DNA from: Penicillus capitatus
Lineage: Eukaryota > Chlorophyta
Length of the DNA: 64,000 bases
Direction: 5' to 3'
NCBI GenBank assembly: GCA_965649825.1
Contig: OZ287700.1
Span: forward strand, 248,001 to 312,000
Shown here: positions 10,358 to 21,250 of the stretch, piece after piece
How the letters are laid out: every line of letters begins with the position of its first letter
How positions within the stretch are numbered: the first letter of the stretch is position 1
Program-made: the position numbers and the translations under genes
Notes under the pieces: model-generated
Databases searched by the model: none
The model's input: only the letters and a program-made list of their open reading frames with translations
What the model was told of the DNA's origin: nothing

Positions 10358-10964
10358 ATGAAGCACGAATTCACCATACGACGTCTCACACTTCCCATTC
10401 CGCACTTTCTCACTCTTTTGGCTGCCTACGCTGTCGACTCCGATCACTCCCGCTTCATACTGAGGGGTATGTTCGTGCAGATGTTCCATGACTGGGTCAT
10501 CGCTGTCAGTCTGGCCATGGTGTTGCTCGCTTTCTTTGCCCTATCGACAAATCGCGGTATGCAAAAGAGTGACCAGAGTGTGTGAAAAGAGTGAGATTGC
10601 TAGAGTCTTTGACATTACTGTGTGGCGTCGGGATTGTGCTGGAGCGAACATCTCTTCTCTTACGGCAGCGTCAGATCTTTATCGAAATGGAACGCATCGA
10701 GCACATTCTCATTACCGAAGTCTGTCTCATTGACGATCCACACATGGTCACACTTTCGATCAACATTCAGGTCATTGGTTCAACGGATGTCCACTTTCAC
10801 CTCGTCTTCCTTCTGAAAGATCAAACAGATCTAACCGTTGCCTTCGAAGTACGGCATCCAGATCTAATAGATCATCACACCATAGATCTTTTGGATCACT
10901 CCAGGATCTCATGCCTTCGCTAGAGCAGCTGAGACAGATCTACCAATGCCTGCTGCAGTCCTAA
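10358..10964 (+). CDS. PIGH: GPI N-acetylglucosaminyltransferase subunit H (PIG-H)
   Basis: Part of the ER-membrane GPI-GnT complex that starts GPI-anchor synthesis. Exons 10358-10556, 10604-10719, 10771-10848 and 10905-10964 give 150 aa, short beside animal PIG-H (about 188 aa) but covering the PIG-H domain. A membrane hairpin at about residues 40-62 (WVIAVSLAMVLLAFFAL) is followed by ESLTLLCGVGIVLE, FIEMERIEHILITEV and a C-terminal SLEQLRQIYQCLL, all in the family order. All three introns (10557-10603, 10720-10770, 10849-10904) contain TCACAC or GAGTGA motif copies. Inside exon 1, at about 10381-10420, similar TCACAC and TCACTCTTTT strings are coding, so the motif is not strictly intronic. 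Confidence 0.8.
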
Positions 10965-10979
10965 GTGCCATCTATCGTC

Positions 10980-12514
10980 TCATCTGTGCTGTTTTCGTTT
11001 CTTTTGGCGTAGGACGGTCTTCATCATCTGCTCTGCTTTGTCCTCGTCCTCCTCCTGCTGTCGTCTCTTCTTCTTATCTTCTGTCTCTTTGATCTCGGAC
11101 AGCGACAGTCGCAGTGCTTCGGTCACACGTTCCAGCATCATCAACACTTCTTCTCTGTCGGTTCGGAACGCATCCATCTTTGTCTGAATGGCGTGTTCGA
11201 TTTTCTGAAAGTTCTCGATGTCGTATTGTGTGACCATCGTGATGGCTCGGCCGCTACGACCGGCGCGGGCTGTTCGGCCGACTCTGTGGATGTAGTCTTT
11301 CGCGTTCTGAGGCACGTCATAGTTGAGAACGACGTCGACAGAAGGGATGTCTAATCCTCGACTGGCAACATCTGTCGCGATGAGAATCGACTGCTCGCCA
11401 GATTTGAACTTGTTCAGAGACGACAGGCGTTTTGGCTGTGCCATCTGGCCATGAATCGGCACGGCACCGAAGCCAAGATGACGCAACATCAAACAGATCC
11501 TCCTCGCACTCTCACACGTTCTGAGAAAGACCTATCGTCGATCGAGTGTCATAATGAGTGAGGTATGAAAAAGAGTGATACGATGAGTGAGAGTCCTGTG
11601 AGATCATTGAGTGCATGCACCAGATAGCATTCCTTGTGCTTTGCTGGAAGGAACATGTATTGCTGTCTGAGGGTGTCCACCGTCGAGTACTTTGGGGAGA
11701 TTTCCACCTGGACAAGTCACATCAACTTAGCAGCAGAAGAGTGAGAATGCGAGGTCACACTTTGACGGGATTCATCAGCGCCGCCCTTTTGAGTTTGTGC
11801 ACTTTCGCCGTCATCGTCGCAGAAAACAGCTGCGTTCTGCGTTGCTTGGGCACCGCTCTCAGAATCTGATCAATCTCTTCTTCGAAATCCATATCCAAAA
11901 GCTTATCCGCCTCATCCAAGACCAGATGCCTAACCGTCCGGACACTGAACCCCTGCCAAGCAGACGGCCTTGTGCGATGGACTGGCTGCACGTTGGTGCA
12001 CTTTGGTATGGCTCAGATGGTCGACGATGCGTCCTGGAGTACCGACAATGATATGCGGCTGTTTACCGATGGCCACCGACTGCTGCATCATATCGACGCC
12101 TCCCACCAGCACGGCACATCGTACGCCAATGCCGGAGCCCAAAGCCTCAAACTGTTCAGCAATTTGCACGGCCAGTTCTCTTGTGGGGGCCATAACGAGA
12201 GCGAAGAAGGGCTTCTGTACATCGAGGAGATCCTGCAGAATGGGCAGAGCAAAGGCACCTGTCTTGCCCGAACCCGTCTGGGCCAAACCGATCACATCTT
12301 GTCCTGCACAGCAAGTGCACGTCGGCTGGTGTGGCGTCGGTATGTGTGATTTGTGTGACCAACCGGCGAGTAGCTTCGGTATCGCTTCCATCTGAATCGG
12401 CATCGGCCTTTTCCAGCCGAGCCGAGCAGCGACTTCCGAAAGCTCACGGCAGACACCGAGCGACGCAAAGGCCGCAGCCGATGCTTCGACGTCTTCTCTT
12501 TCGGCGTCCGTCAT
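10980..12514 (-). CDS. DDX47: DEAD-box RNA helicase DDX47 / Rrp3
   Basis: Nucleolar ATP-dependent helicase for 18S pre-rRNA processing. Exons 12364-12514, 12002-12303, 11761-11952, 11582-11707 and 10980-11531 give 440 aa, close to human DDX47. Motifs in order: Q motif with [18 protein letters not shown] (Walker A), PTREL, GTPGR, DEAD ([14 protein letters not shown]), [14 protein letters not shown] and [11 protein letters not shown]. The DDX47-specific [12 protein letters not shown] follows, with a basic Lys/Arg-rich tail. Introns 11532-11581, 11708-11760 and 12304-12363 carry the recurrent motif; 11953-12001 does not. An upstream in-frame ATG at 12601 is a possible alternative start. Confidence 0.95.
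11708..11760 (-). repeat. DDX47 intron, partner of the GST-N intron at 6606-6652
   Basis: On the coding strand it contains GTGTGACCTCGCATTCTCAC, then a Pu/Py-mixed middle and GATGTGAC near its end. The outer GTGTGAC and the inner TCTCACTCTT match an intron of an unrelated gene 5 kb away. Confidence 0.6.
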
Positions 12515-12874
12515 CGACGACTGGCGGCGAAGGACGATCGTCTTCTTCTTGACAAGACAGCTCGATTGCTGACTATACTGTTGATCATCGGGATCCAACA
12601 CAAGGCAGAGCTCCAGTGCATCGCCATGTCATCTCAGTGTGCATCTCGGTCACCTTCCATCGCGGCGCACGCTGTCTGCACGTTTTTGGACGCTACGGCG
12701 AACGTGGCGCTGAGAGGGTGATGGTCTGTACATCGACTTGACCGCGGCTCCACTGCCGATTGGACTTTATTGGCGCAGAACTGGCGGTTCCCAAACTCCT
12801 CTCCAACCCGACAGCACAGAGAAGTGACAGAACTCGACTTGCCAAAAAAAGAGAATTGCACGTCGTCTTCCAAA
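12515..12874. other. Divergent spacer, DDX47 / secreted beta-helix gene (360 bases)
   Basis: No convincing gene is visible. It holds the 5' flanks of both neighbours. Short overlapping ORFs on both strands look like chance. Confidence 0.4.
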
Positions 12875-15225
12875 ATGAACACCGCGGTGCACCGCAAACG
12901 ATATTTGGCTTTCTTCGCACTCCTGGTCTATCTCTCTCGACTGTCGACAATCGACGGCAAACGTCTGCCGTATCTTGACGGTCGCCAATCATACCCACGC
13001 CCATTCATGCCTTTCTTGACATGGCCATGGTGTAGAAGGAAATAAAATTGCGAAGAAAACAAAGGCAGCTTCTTCTTCGCACGCGTCTGGCGATATCCCT
13101 GTCTTCAAAGGCCGTTTGCGTTACAACCGTTTCTATCGAGGCGTAGTACCACGAAGAAAGAATGTCACGGACGGCGCGGAGACAGTGCCACAAGGTCGCC
13201 TTCTGCACAAGACCATACATCCATCGAACGTGTTTTGACAGGTTGCCGCATCGACGAGGCAGAAATTCAACAAATCTATGACGAAGGTACCAAGACATGG
13301 ACGCTGAGCGACGAGACGCTGAAGAGAAACGCCATGGACGTACAGCGTTTTGTGGATTGCGCGACTGATGACGATACCTTGCTCTTCGTCACGGAATCCC
13401 GTATCCAACCCCATCGCCATATCGTCATCAACAAACGCTTGACACTGACGGGCGCCGCCGTGAATGGCCGCAAGGGCGGCGGCGGCGGCGCGAGGAGATC
13501 AAACTCCGATGTCTCGTTCACCTGTCCATCTGAACTGGAAGGCGTGTTCGTGATTGAGTAATGCAGTTCTCACTCTATTTTGATGTGACAGCTGATGTTG
13601 GGTGTGGTTAGATCTGCCGGTGTGGTGGTGAAGAATCTGATCATCGAGGACTGCAAGCTCGAGAGTCACAGTCCCATTGTGTTTTCCAAATGCAAGACGG
13701 AAACGAAATGGTCGCCCATCGTTCTGTCCAATCTCGTTTTCCGACGAAACAGCAATTTCAATGGTCCAAGCGTCTTGGCTGTCAAGGAGGGATGCTGTCC
13801 GTCACTGTCTCTCGACGATGTGACCCTCCGATCCAACACCTGTTACCAGAACACTGCTGCGATGAATCTCAAGGCACGCTTCGTCGCGCAGGGACAGGAG
13901 TGCGAGGTGGGTGTTTGGTATAGGGAATGGATATTGGCGCGGTGCGTTTTGAAGCGAGCGATAACAAATGCCAGGTGCTGCGGGTCCACGATTGCTACGT
14001 GTCCTTTCGTGACAGCCGATTCATCAAGAACGCCAGCGGCAGAATGTCGGATGGCACTATTCAAGCGACACACTCCGTCCTCAAGATTCGCGAATGTCAA
14101 TTCATCAAGAACAGAGGAACGCAGGCGGGAGCACTCAGCCTTGTCGACGGCGTCGTTGCCAATATCGAATCATCGAAATTTCATCGAAACAGTGCCAGCG
14201 GATCTGGCGGCGTCATCATGCTTATGCACTCCGTTTTGAACGGCAATGAGATCAGCGCCCTGAACAATACGGCGGCGGCGAGTGGCGGCTTTATGATGGC
14301 GTCGTGGGGAAAGATCCATCTGATCAATTCGACCTTCGCTCGACACAGCAGCAACGAAGGGGCCGTGTTTTCGACACTCAACAGCACCTTCGTCGGTGAA
14401 CATCTCACTCTTCAAGACAACGAAGCATCCGGCACGGGCGGGGGACTGTTCTTGGTGGGCGGAACGACAACGCTGAAAAACTCCGTCCTGAAACGAAACG
14501 TCGGCGCTTATGCTGGCGGCGGCGCGTTGAGTGGCATCAACGGAGAGATCACCGTTGAGAATGTCCTGGTGTTGAAGAATCGCGCTCTTGGGAACGGCGG
14601 CGGCGGGATTGAGACGCAGGGCGTGAATATGTATCTGTCCGATTCTGTCTTCCAGTCGAACAAAGGCCCCAGCGGCGGCGCTCTGCGTTTTCACGGAGGT
14701 ATCACCAGAGCTTCTCGCGTGACGCTGGAGAAGAACAAAGCGACGATGCGTGGAGGCGCCATCTATTCCGACACCTGTCACATTCTCTTTCAAGACTCGA
14801 CATTTGCGGAGAACATTGCGATGGAAGGCGGCGCCATCTGTGCCGAGAAGGGGCGGTTTGAAGGAACACAGATCGACATCGTTCGCAACCACGCAACACT
14901 CAATGGAGGTGGAGCGTATTTCTGCACGACAAAGGCACGACTCACGTCCTCCCTTCTCGAAAACAACACCGCCCTCTACGGAGGCGCCATTCACGTGCTC
15001 AACAGTATGTTCTCTGGCCAAGATCTCACCGTTCGACAGAACGCAGCGGAACTGGATGGCGGCGGATTCTTTATTTATCATGCCAGTGCCTTTCTCAGAG
15101 AATCCATCTTTGAGGGGAACCGTGCCGGAGAGAACGGAGATAAGGCCATCACGACAAAGAGATCGAGACTCCGAATGGAGCGCGTCGAAATCGAAGGTGA
15201 AATGGAGAGACCGACGGCATCTTGA
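12875..15225 (+). CDS. Secreted right-handed beta-helix protein with GGxI / FxxN repeats (polymorphic outer-membrane-protein-like)
   Basis: Exons 12875-12980, 13036-13194, 13242-13557, 13612-13882 and 13924-15225 join to 717 aa. An N-terminal signal peptide is clear (RKRYLAFFALLVYLSRL). A Gly-rich insert follows at about residues 155-165. From about residue 300 the protein is built of 20-30-residue turns, each with GG(A/G)(I/L/F) and often F..N, for example GGAIYSDTCHILFQDSTFAE, GGAICAEKGRFEG and GGGAYFCTTKARL. This is the pectin-lyase fold pattern of chlamydial Pmp proteins and many protist surface proteins. There is no C-terminal TM segment or autotransporter barrel, so secretion to the surface or wall is inferred. 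Only intron 13558-13611 carries the recurrent motif. Donor choice at 13883 is the least certain. Confidence 0.8.
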
Positions 15226-15688
15226 TGCGATCGGTGTCTCTTTCTAACCGTTCGCCGAAATTCAATGACTGCATTGCCACTTTCACTCCTATTATGCGTC
15301 AGCCGACCACTTTTTGCATCATTTAGTTTTGTGACACTTTTTTCGCGACGATGGATGGTAGGTATTGTGTCTCCTTTATTCTGCTCGACAGTTGTGGCAA
15401 TTGCAATAGATTAAGTATATAACCACTACTGGTAATTGGCAGATGTACGGGTGATTGATAAAAATGACCGTTCAGTTATGATCGTGACAGATGCAACCAC
15501 CAGGAAACCAATCAGGGGATTAGGGACAACACGATAGCGGAATCGAATAGGCGACACTAAACCGATGCCTCGATAGGGAACCCGTCATACTCAAGACTCT
15601 CATGTATGCTGAGCGCACATTCCTTGTTCGACGCATACGGATCTGTCTACTATCCAGATGCTATGAGAGGTGCTCTGCGATGACGACG
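15226..15688. other. Convergent 3' spacer (463 bases)
   Basis: This lies between the 3' ends of the beta-helix gene and CFAP157. It is AT-richer than the coding flanks. No ORF, RNA gene or repeat is evident. Confidence 0.4.
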
Positions 15689-17331
15689 CTACCGCACGTT
15701 GTCTGCGAAGTCCGCCAGAGAGAGCTCCTTATTCTTGTGACGCAATCGCTGTGTCTTTGGCGACATCTCTGGCAGACCATTCGCCTTCCGACTCGGGCAA
15801 CGAGACGTCGTCTCGCCAAATCCGATCCTCTTCTTCCGCGCACATCCACCAGACGCACTCTTTTCGCGCAGCCTCGATAGCAGATCGTTCAAAGCACGGA
15901 GCCGTTGCGATTCAGACAAATCTACCAGACGACCTGTCGCGCACAGAACAGGCCAGAAACCGTCGGCGCCGTTTTATGTACCGTAAGCGAGCGGTGCCTC
16001 AATGGGCGTCTGTCCCGAGTCCTTGTCGGTCTCTACGGTTTCCTTTTTCTTCGTGATGTCCTCCACGCACTGCATAAGGAAGCCAACGACATCGTCCTTT
16101 GTCGCCGCCGCCTCCTGTGTTGATTCTTCCAGATGACGCGCCTGAGCGGCGAGATCTCGTATCGTCTCCTTTTGCTCCTCCGCTGTCATCACCAAACACG
16201 CCATTCTCTCCTTCTCTTCCCGCAGCTGCTCAGACAGCTGCCGTTTCTCACACAAATGCCGTTCCATCTCACTCTTCTCGATCACGATTCTATCCAACTA
16301 CACACAACCCTAACGCAATGAAAGCGCATCAAGCGCGGCGGCGTTGCGGCACCAGTTTCTGCAGAGCGTGTTGGTAGGTCAGATTACGCCGAGCCATTTC
16401 ATCCTGCGCTTCTCTGGCCAGTTGTATCTCCATCTTCATCTCTGCGTTCTCTTCCAGTACTCTATCATGACGATGCAGCATCTTTTCCGTCTGCCTTGAC
16501 TGATATCCCAGCTCCGTCGCCATCTGCTCGTTTTCCAGAATCGTCCGCTTCGTTGTGGACTCCAACTGGTTATCCGTCAACTGTATCATCTGCATCTTCG
16601 CCTCCTTCACTTTCTGCGCCGTCTCGCGCTTCCATGTCTCTCTATTCCGCAAATGGCTTCTCTCCATGTCACTGAAACAGCTGAGTTAATAGATGTACAG
16701 AGCAGTTAGGCACGGACGATAGTTGGATCTGCTGTTCGCGACGTTCTTTTTCGGCCGACGCTTTGAGAGCGGCAAGTTCTGCTTCGAGTCTCTCATTCTG
16801 TTGCAGGTAATCCTGACTGCCCTTGACCTTTTTGTTGTACTTCTGAATCTGCTCTTGCAGCGCGCTCTTCAAACTGGCGTTCTCTTTTTGCAGTCTCTCC
16901 TCGACGGACTGCAGCAGAGCAGCGCATTCCAACGGCGGCTACAGGGACCCGCATACTTTAAACGCACTCTTCGTCTGTTCCAGTTCCTCCTCCAGTGCCG
17001 CTTTGCATTTCTCCAGCTCTTCGATTTTGGTCGTCTTATTCGCGACTTGGCGTTGGAGGTACTCTCGGATGTCAGTGAAGTCTGCTTTCTGGTCGTGGAG
17101 TTCCTTATCGAGTCGGGCGTTTTCGACAGAGAGTCGCTCTTCGGATTCTTGGTATCTGTCAGACGGTATGAGGCTGCCCGTCTCGATGCGGGCGAAGCAC
17201 CTGCTGAGTCGGGATTTGATGTAGCGCACGACGAGTGCATTCTCGACGAGTTGCTTCTCTTCTTCATCGGGTTCGTCACCCGCTGCGACAGGCGATGCGC
17301 TGACGGCTTCTTTGTTCAGTTTCGGCGGCAT
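15689..17331 (-). CDS. CFAP157: Cilia- and flagella-associated protein 157 (CFAP157)
   Basis: Coiled-coil protein needed for axoneme formation in motile cilia. Exons 17201-17331, 16957-17155, 16718-16908, 16353-16671, 15982-16297 and 15689-15933 give 466 aa. Nearly the whole length is heptad-rich. The diagnostic block is TDNQLESTTKRTILENEQM followed by LEENAEMKMEI, matching human TTNRMWETTKRAIKENN. The start MPPKLNKEAV resembles the basic human N-terminus, and RLSRYQESEERL aligns with RLARYQRKWDEL. Introns are 17156-17200, 16909-16956, 16672-16717, 16298-16352 and 15934-15981. A 48-nt stop-free stretch in exon 5 (16238-16285) begins GT, ends CAG and carries both intron motifs, so it may be a further, in-frame intron (450 aa if removed). 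Confidence 0.82.
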
Positions 17332-17886
17332 TTCGACGCAGAACGGCAGAAAGTACCAGATCCCCTTCGTGCACTTCGAAGCACAGAAATCGAGGAAAGC
17401 GCTCTTCTAGCATCGCGCCTTGCGCGTTCAATGACATCGAGGCAGAGGGGTGCAGGATTCGACGCCGGCCGTCTTGCTCGAGAGAGACGATGTTTCGCCA
17501 GAATGTCTCCTGTCGTTAAAGGATGCTGCTACTGCAGTGTTTCTAGCGTCCAAACTGTGTTGTGTTGATCAGAAAGGGATGCGTGTATTGTACATGGATG
17601 TCCACTAAGAAAGGCGTAGGCTGTCTGTTTGCTGCACCTTTAGGGTAACGACAGACACAAAAACCGGTCGATTCTTGGAAGGTCTCTTTCTGATTCTTCT
17701 CCCTGGCAAATGCCTGACAGTCTATCTTCTGTTGGATCACACTCTTGAGTCTTTATCTCGTTTCGGAAATTCGAATGGCAAGTGTCTCAAAAACGCGTTT
17801 GAGGCATTTGCGCGAGTCTTCAAAAAACTCTTGAAATGTTCTCCAGAGGCCTCGCAATGATCAAATACACTGGCTCTCAGTATTGC
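17332..17886. other. Intergenic region (555 bases)
   Basis: Upstream flank of CFAP157 and 3' flank of the Cys-rich family gene at 17887. No supported gene or RNA. Confidence 0.4.
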
Positions 17887-19245
17887 TCACCGCTTCCCTC
17901 GTCCGTTCTGCCATCTGGGCTTCCCTCGTCCGTTCTGCCACCTGGGATGTCCTCTGTTCTGCCACCTGGGCTTCCCTCGTCTGTTCTGCCACCTGGGATG
18001 TCCTCCGTGCTGCCACCTGGGATGTCCTCCGTGCTGCCACATGAACTCTTCTCCGTACTGCCATCCGGGATGTCCTCCGTGCTGCCACATGAACTCCTCT
18101 TCTTCTCCGTGCTGCCACATGAACTCCTCTTCTTCTCCGTGCTGCCACATGAACTCCTCTTCTTCTCCGTGCTGCCACATGAACTCCTCTTCTTCTCCGT
18201 GCTGCCATCCGGGATGTCCTCCGTGCTGCCATCCGGGATGTCCTCCGTGCTGCCATCCGGGATGTCCTCCGTGCTGCCATCTTGGTTTCGATTGTGCTTG
18301 CCGCTGTCTCTGCTTTTGCCTCTGCGGCTCTCTTCGTCTGCGATTATTTCTCGATTGAGGCTGTCTTGCTTGCGCACGAGGTGGGGGTGGCGTTGGGTAA
18401 GCACGTGGCAGAAGAGCTAGAGCTTGACGCACTATATCGTCCACGGCACGGCTAACTGATGTATCCACAGTAGGCACAGTGCGTCCTTCTGGCGAATGCA
18501 GCTGCAATCGCCTTGTAGACGCGCATCCGAAACGCATGTATTCATCCTCCAGAGGTGTATCCAGCAAACAACGCATATCGAAGCTCTTACTGTCGTCTTT
18601 CAAGTAACCCATAATCTTATTACCAAATAGGTAAAACACTTGTTGGGCGCTGCTCTTCGCATGGAGGAACTCAGCAGCTCCTGCACGATGATACCTCAGG
18701 CAAAAATCGAACGCAGCATCCGGACGCGCCCCGGGGCAGTTGTCAAGAATCTCTTGAACGCGTGGAAACACCTGCCAGCGCTCCCATACATCTTCCAGCT
18801 TCGTCGCCGGTTTCCACTCTTTCAAGTAGTCTTGGAGAAGGAAGATCATGGCGACTCTCTTGTCTTCGCTCACGAACTCGGCAGGCGTGAGGCCCAACGA
18901 TCTCAATAGTATCTGCCGTCGCTTGTTCAGAATCGACGGCGCCAGTCCGTTCTGCTCCCGCTCTCTCGCATACATCGTCTTGCGCACTTCGCCGTAGCAC
19001 TTTGTCTCTGCGAGAAAGAAGAGACGTGGATGGTGGCCTCGTTTTGTGTGTATTGGCGTTTTGAGGTCGAAGCCTTGTAGATCACCGAATACGCAATAGT
19101 TCTTGTAATCGTGTTTTCTTCCAACGATTGCATGGTTTCCTTTTCGCAACACCTCGCAGCAGCAATCGGCACACCAGACGCTCATACGAATGCCATCAAT
19201 ACAGCTCTGAAACGCGCTGTCGTAAGCGCCGCAGCTACTCGCCAT
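17887..19245 (-). CDS. Cys-rich CPGAHP family protein, copy A, with C-terminal Trp-Gln-His repeat tail
   Basis: Single uninterrupted ORF of 452 aa. The N-terminus has VWCADCCCEV, but the first Cys of the family CxxC is missing (SSCG). The core at about residues 170-215 reads PRVQEILDNCPGARPDAAFDFC then AGAAEFLHAK and QQVFYLFG, shared closely with the copy at 20276-21250. After about residue 290 the protein becomes Pro/Arg/Gln-rich, then ends in tandem WQHGGHPG and WQHGEEEEFM units and finally basic WQN(G/R)RGKPR units. No homolog is recognised and the function is unknown. The tail could bind nucleic acid or metals, which is speculation. No introns, unlike nearly all flanking genes. Confidence 0.8.
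   Translation of the reverse strand: MASSCGAYDSAFQSCIDGIRMSVWCADCCCEVLRKGNHAIVGRKHDYKNYCVFGDLQGFDLKTPIHTKRGHHPRLFFLAETKCYGEVRKTMYAREREQNGLAPSILNKRRQILLRSLGLTPAEFVSEDKRVAMIFLLQDYLKEWKPATKLEDVWERWQVFPRVQEILDNCPGARPDAAFDFCLRYHRAGAAEFLHAKSSAQQVFYLFGNKIMGYLKDDSKSFDMRCLLDTPLEDEYMRFGCASTRRLQLHSPEGRTVPTVDTSVSRAVDDIVRQALALLPRAYPTPPPPRAQARQPQSRNNRRRREPQRQKQRQRQAQSKPRWQHGGHPGWQHGGHPGWQHGGHPGWQHGEEEEFMWQHGEEEEFMWQHGEEEEFMWQHGEEEEFMWQHGGHPGWQYGEEFMWQHGGHPRWQHGGHPRWQNRRGKPRWQNRGHPRWQNGRGKPRWQNGRGKR
17905..18285. repeat. Coding minisatellite, 24-nt and 30-nt units
   Basis: On the plus strand four 30-nt units (18079-18198) are followed by three 24-nt units (18199-18270). More divergent 24-nt units lie before 18079. 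All unit lengths are multiples of three, so the repeat stays in frame in the minus-strand gene and opens spurious ORFs in other frames. The central units are nearly identical, which suggests recent expansion. Confidence 0.9.
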
Positions 19246-20275
19246 TGCTTCGGCCCGTTCGGTGACAACGAAGACGAAAGCGCGCCTTTCGCTTTGACTC
19301 CAAGGGACGGATCATGTCCCATCGTGGACGTGACACTTTAGTCATCTCGACATCGTCGGCGTTCAGACGGTATTGTCATTGACGCCGTCTATTGCGCGTA
19401 ACCATCGAAATCGTTCTAGATTGTGACCATTACCGACGATCAACACCTTCGACGTCCGTCCACCCACCATCATTCGATTGTCGCGGCATCTGTTGTTCCG
19501 TCTAAGGCATTTACTGAACACTGCAGTCTATGCAAAACTCTTCGACGCAACGCGACGGATCGATATTTCTTACGGAAGGAAACGAAACGCCTGCGTCGAC
19601 TCGAACTGTTAAGCGAACGTCTTTTCAGCGACGTTCGTAGGATTCGTTCCTCGCGCTATCGTGTGCACAGGCGCTTTTCGAGGCCGAGACATTCAAGAAA
19701 GACGTCCACACTGCTCAGACAGGTCGTATCACACTCGACATGTCTTTATGCTTTCTCTTCGCGAGTTGGCGGCGGCCGAGTTCGACGTTCTTGCATTGTC
19801 GTTTTAATCGAGTCTTGGCCGAAAGCAAAGATAAATATGTACACGCTCCCGCAGACAATCGGGAAACGACAAAAACAGAGAAAAAACGCGTCTCGTTTTG
19901 AGCTATTCTCCAACGCTCGCGTCGTGTGTTCCAAAATGAAAAGAGATGCAGGAACGTGCCGTGCCGTGCCGTGCATGCAAACACCGTCTCTTCGGCTCAT
20001 AGGCGCTCGTCTGCAGCTTCATGAATGTTACAAAGTTCACAAGGCATTGCTTCCATAACCTCGCTCGGTGCCCCTGTGCTCTTGAAGAGGATGCAGCAAT
20101 GCCATCGAAGTTTGAAATACCGGTCGGTCCCCCCACTGCCACCAACGGAAGCTTGACAATTTCATCACGGTTCGATCCGTTAACCTTATTCTCGATAAGC
20201 TTATACCGGATGTCTAGGCATAACCCGCTGCTCCATTCATCGTTTCCTCGCGGATTGGCTGTCGTTGTTTATGCA
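19246..20275. other. Intergenic region (about 1.03 kb)
   Basis: Between two members of the Cys-rich family. A long plus-strand ORF (19423-20058) is Arg/Ser/Thr-rich, has no domain and no splicing support, so I do not call it. No RNA gene seen. Confidence 0.4.
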
Positions 20276-21250
20276 TCATGATCTCTGCCGCTTCGGCGCA
20301 GATGTCGTTTTCCCTCTGTTGGTCTTTGATCGAGGCCTCTTCCTATGTTCGTGTCGTGTATTCCATGCCTCCAGTAATCTGTCGGCGACCTCAGGTTCGT
20401 GGCGGCCTTGTTGAATGTGTTTCTGAGAGATGGGATGGATCATAATCTCATCAGCAATGACTGGACTCACGCACTTCAACAGATTAAAACGGATCTCCCT
20501 TTTGTATTTCCCTCTGAAATGAACGTATTCGTTTTCCAAAGGCGTGTCCAGCAAATGACGCAGATCGAAATGCAAAGTGGATTCCAAGCCGTTCATGATT
20601 CTGTCACCAAAGAGATGAAACACTTGCTGGACACTCTTCTTCGCATGAAGGAACTCGGCAGCTCCTGCACGACGATACCTCATGCAGAAATCGAAGGCAG
20701 CATCAGGATGGGCTTCAGGGCAGTTCTGGAGGATCTCTTGGACACGGGGAAAGACCTTCCAGCGCTCCTGCACATCCTGCAGCTTCGTCTTCGGCTGCCA
20801 CCGTCTCAGATAATCTCCGAGGAGATAGATCATGGCGATTCTCTTGTCCTCGTCTGCAAACTCGGCAGGCGTGAGATTCAGTGTCTTCAACAGTATCCGT
20901 CTTCTCTTGATCAGAGTCGGTCGCTGTTTCAGTTCTTTCTCGGCTTGAGCTCTCTTGTCCATTTCTCTGCGGACTTGGCCGAGATGCTTCACTTCTGCGA
21001 GAAGATAGAGCTTTGAACGATAACCGAATCGGTTCAGTATCTTCTCCTTTGAGCGAAGCCACGCCAAATCTCTGTTCTTGCAATGAAATTCCTGAACGGC
21101 TCTTTTGCTGACGACTGCATAATATCCTCTGTCCGTTGTCGTCTTCGCACAGCAATCCGCGCAGCAGACACTCAATTCAATGCCGTTAAAGGACCCTTGG
21201 ACCACGTTGTTGCAGGTAGCGCACGTTTGTGGCGGCTCTCTGTCTTCCAT
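20276..21250 (-). CDS. Cys-rich CPGAHP family protein, copy B
   Basis: Intronless, 324 aa from ATG 21250, chosen because it lies just before the conserved N-terminal cluster; an ORF extension to 21373 exists. The cluster is CATC, then 17 residues, then CCADCC, a likely zinc-binding set. Middle: LGDYLRRWQPKTK. Core: PRVQEILQNCPEAHPDAAFDFC, AGAAEFLHAK and QQVFHLFGDRIM. A family C-terminal element follows (ADEIMIHPISQKHI, VADRLLEAW) with a basic tail KRPRSKTNRGK, a possible nuclear-localisation signal. Closest relative in the window is the 17887-19245 copy. Function unknown. Confidence 0.8.
   Translation of the reverse strand: MEDREPPQTCATCNNVVQGSFNGIELSVCCADCCAKTTTDRGYYAVVSKRAVQEFHCKNRDLAWLRSKEKILNRFGYRSKLYLLAEVKHLGQVRREMDKRAQAEKELKQRPTLIKRRRILLKTLNLTPAEFADEDKRIAMIYLLGDYLRRWQPKTKLQDVQERWKVFPRVQEILQNCPEAHPDAAFDFCMRYRRAGAAEFLHAKKSVQQVFHLFGDRIMNGLESTLHFDLRHLLDTPLENEYVHFRGKYKREIRFNLLKCVSPVIADEIMIHPISQKHIQQGRHEPEVADRLLEAWNTRHEHRKRPRSKTNRGKTTSAPKRQRS

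Noticed and set aside
10100-10489. SPRY domain or N-terminal extension of the LisH/CTLH gene
   Set aside because: No SPRY motif, and the stretch above 10357 is the first exon of PIG-H on the other strand.
18079-18270. CRISPR-like direct repeats
   Set aside because: No unique spacers; units are contiguous and code in frame.
17836-18420. Long plus-strand ORF rich in SVLPPGM repeats
   Set aside because: Mirror image of the in-frame minisatellite in the minus-strand family gene, which has conserved N-terminal and core domains.
19423-20058. 211-codon plus-strand ORF as a gene
   Set aside because: Low-complexity Arg/Ser/Thr composition, no domain, no splice pattern.
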